A stretch of 12,871 nucleotides of DNA from Candidatus Sumerlaeota bacterium (GTDB lineage Bacteria; Sumerlaeota; Sumerlaeia; UBA8349): assembly GCA_003501375.1 (NCBI GenBank), contig DNPO01000470.1:1-12871 (forward strand), in the 5' to 3' direction. A program made the position numbers and the translations under genes. Position 1 is the stretch's first letter, and every line of letters begins with the position of its first letter. Positions 12,848-12,871 of this stretch are shown piece by piece. The notes beneath the pieces are model-generated. The model was not told the origin of the DNA. It made no database searches and worked only from the letters and a program-made list of their open reading frames with translations.

Positions 12848-12871
12848 AATTTCCATTCCTGCATTCTTCTT

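Overview
The window comes from a bacterial chromosome of moderate GC content, a little above half by eye, with clear Shine-Dalgarno sites. A lipobox-bearing lipoprotein and a long-chain polyprenyl diphosphate synthase fit a diderm, respiring bacterium. The phylum cannot be fixed from sequence alone. Large palindromic intergenic repeats built on CTTTGCG, CACAGATTA, ATCCTGTAA and TCTCTGTG units, and a MerR/MinD fusion, suggest an environmental lineage of the Sumerlaeota, Hydrogenedentes, PVC or Chloroflexota kind. This is a low-confidence inference. No rRNA, tRNA, CRISPR array, transposase or prophage gene was seen.

Layout. Positions 1-363 hold the end of a sugar-nucleotide epimerase-like gene. 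A 360-base leader containing a perfect 12-bp inverted repeat precedes a tight three-gene operon (724-3168). It encodes a MerR-type DNA-binding domain fused to a MinD/FlhG-like ATPase, a small unrecognised protein with six cysteines at its C-terminus, and an ExeA-like AAA ATPase. A long stem-loop closes this operon, facing a convergent membrane glycosyltransferase gene (3346-4857, minus strand) that has its own extended -10 promoter. After a 220-bp inverted-repeat element come a metallo-beta-lactamase-fold hydrolase and a GH57 alpha-glucan branching enzyme, overlapping closely enough to be co-transcribed. A second inverted-repeat element starts at the first base after the GH57 stop codon. Then follow a polyprenyl diphosphate synthase, a promoter, a lipoprotein gene coupled to an atypical SDR/epimerase gene, two more repeat elements, a Gfo/Idh/MocA oxidoreductase, a fourth inverted repeat, and a distantly aldo/keto-reductase-like gene that ends just before the right edge.

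How the genes relate. Most of the right two thirds looks like ordinary metabolism: glycogen branching, isoprenoid quinone side chain and sugar oxidoreduction. The two parts worth attention are the MerR-MinD / Cys-rich / ExeA-like operon, which looks like a self-regulated NTPase module of unknown target, and the set of structurally similar but sequence-unrelated inverted repeats in the gaps. In the repeat at 7748-7909 most differences between the two arms are compensatory base-pair changes, which argues that its small hairpins are maintained.
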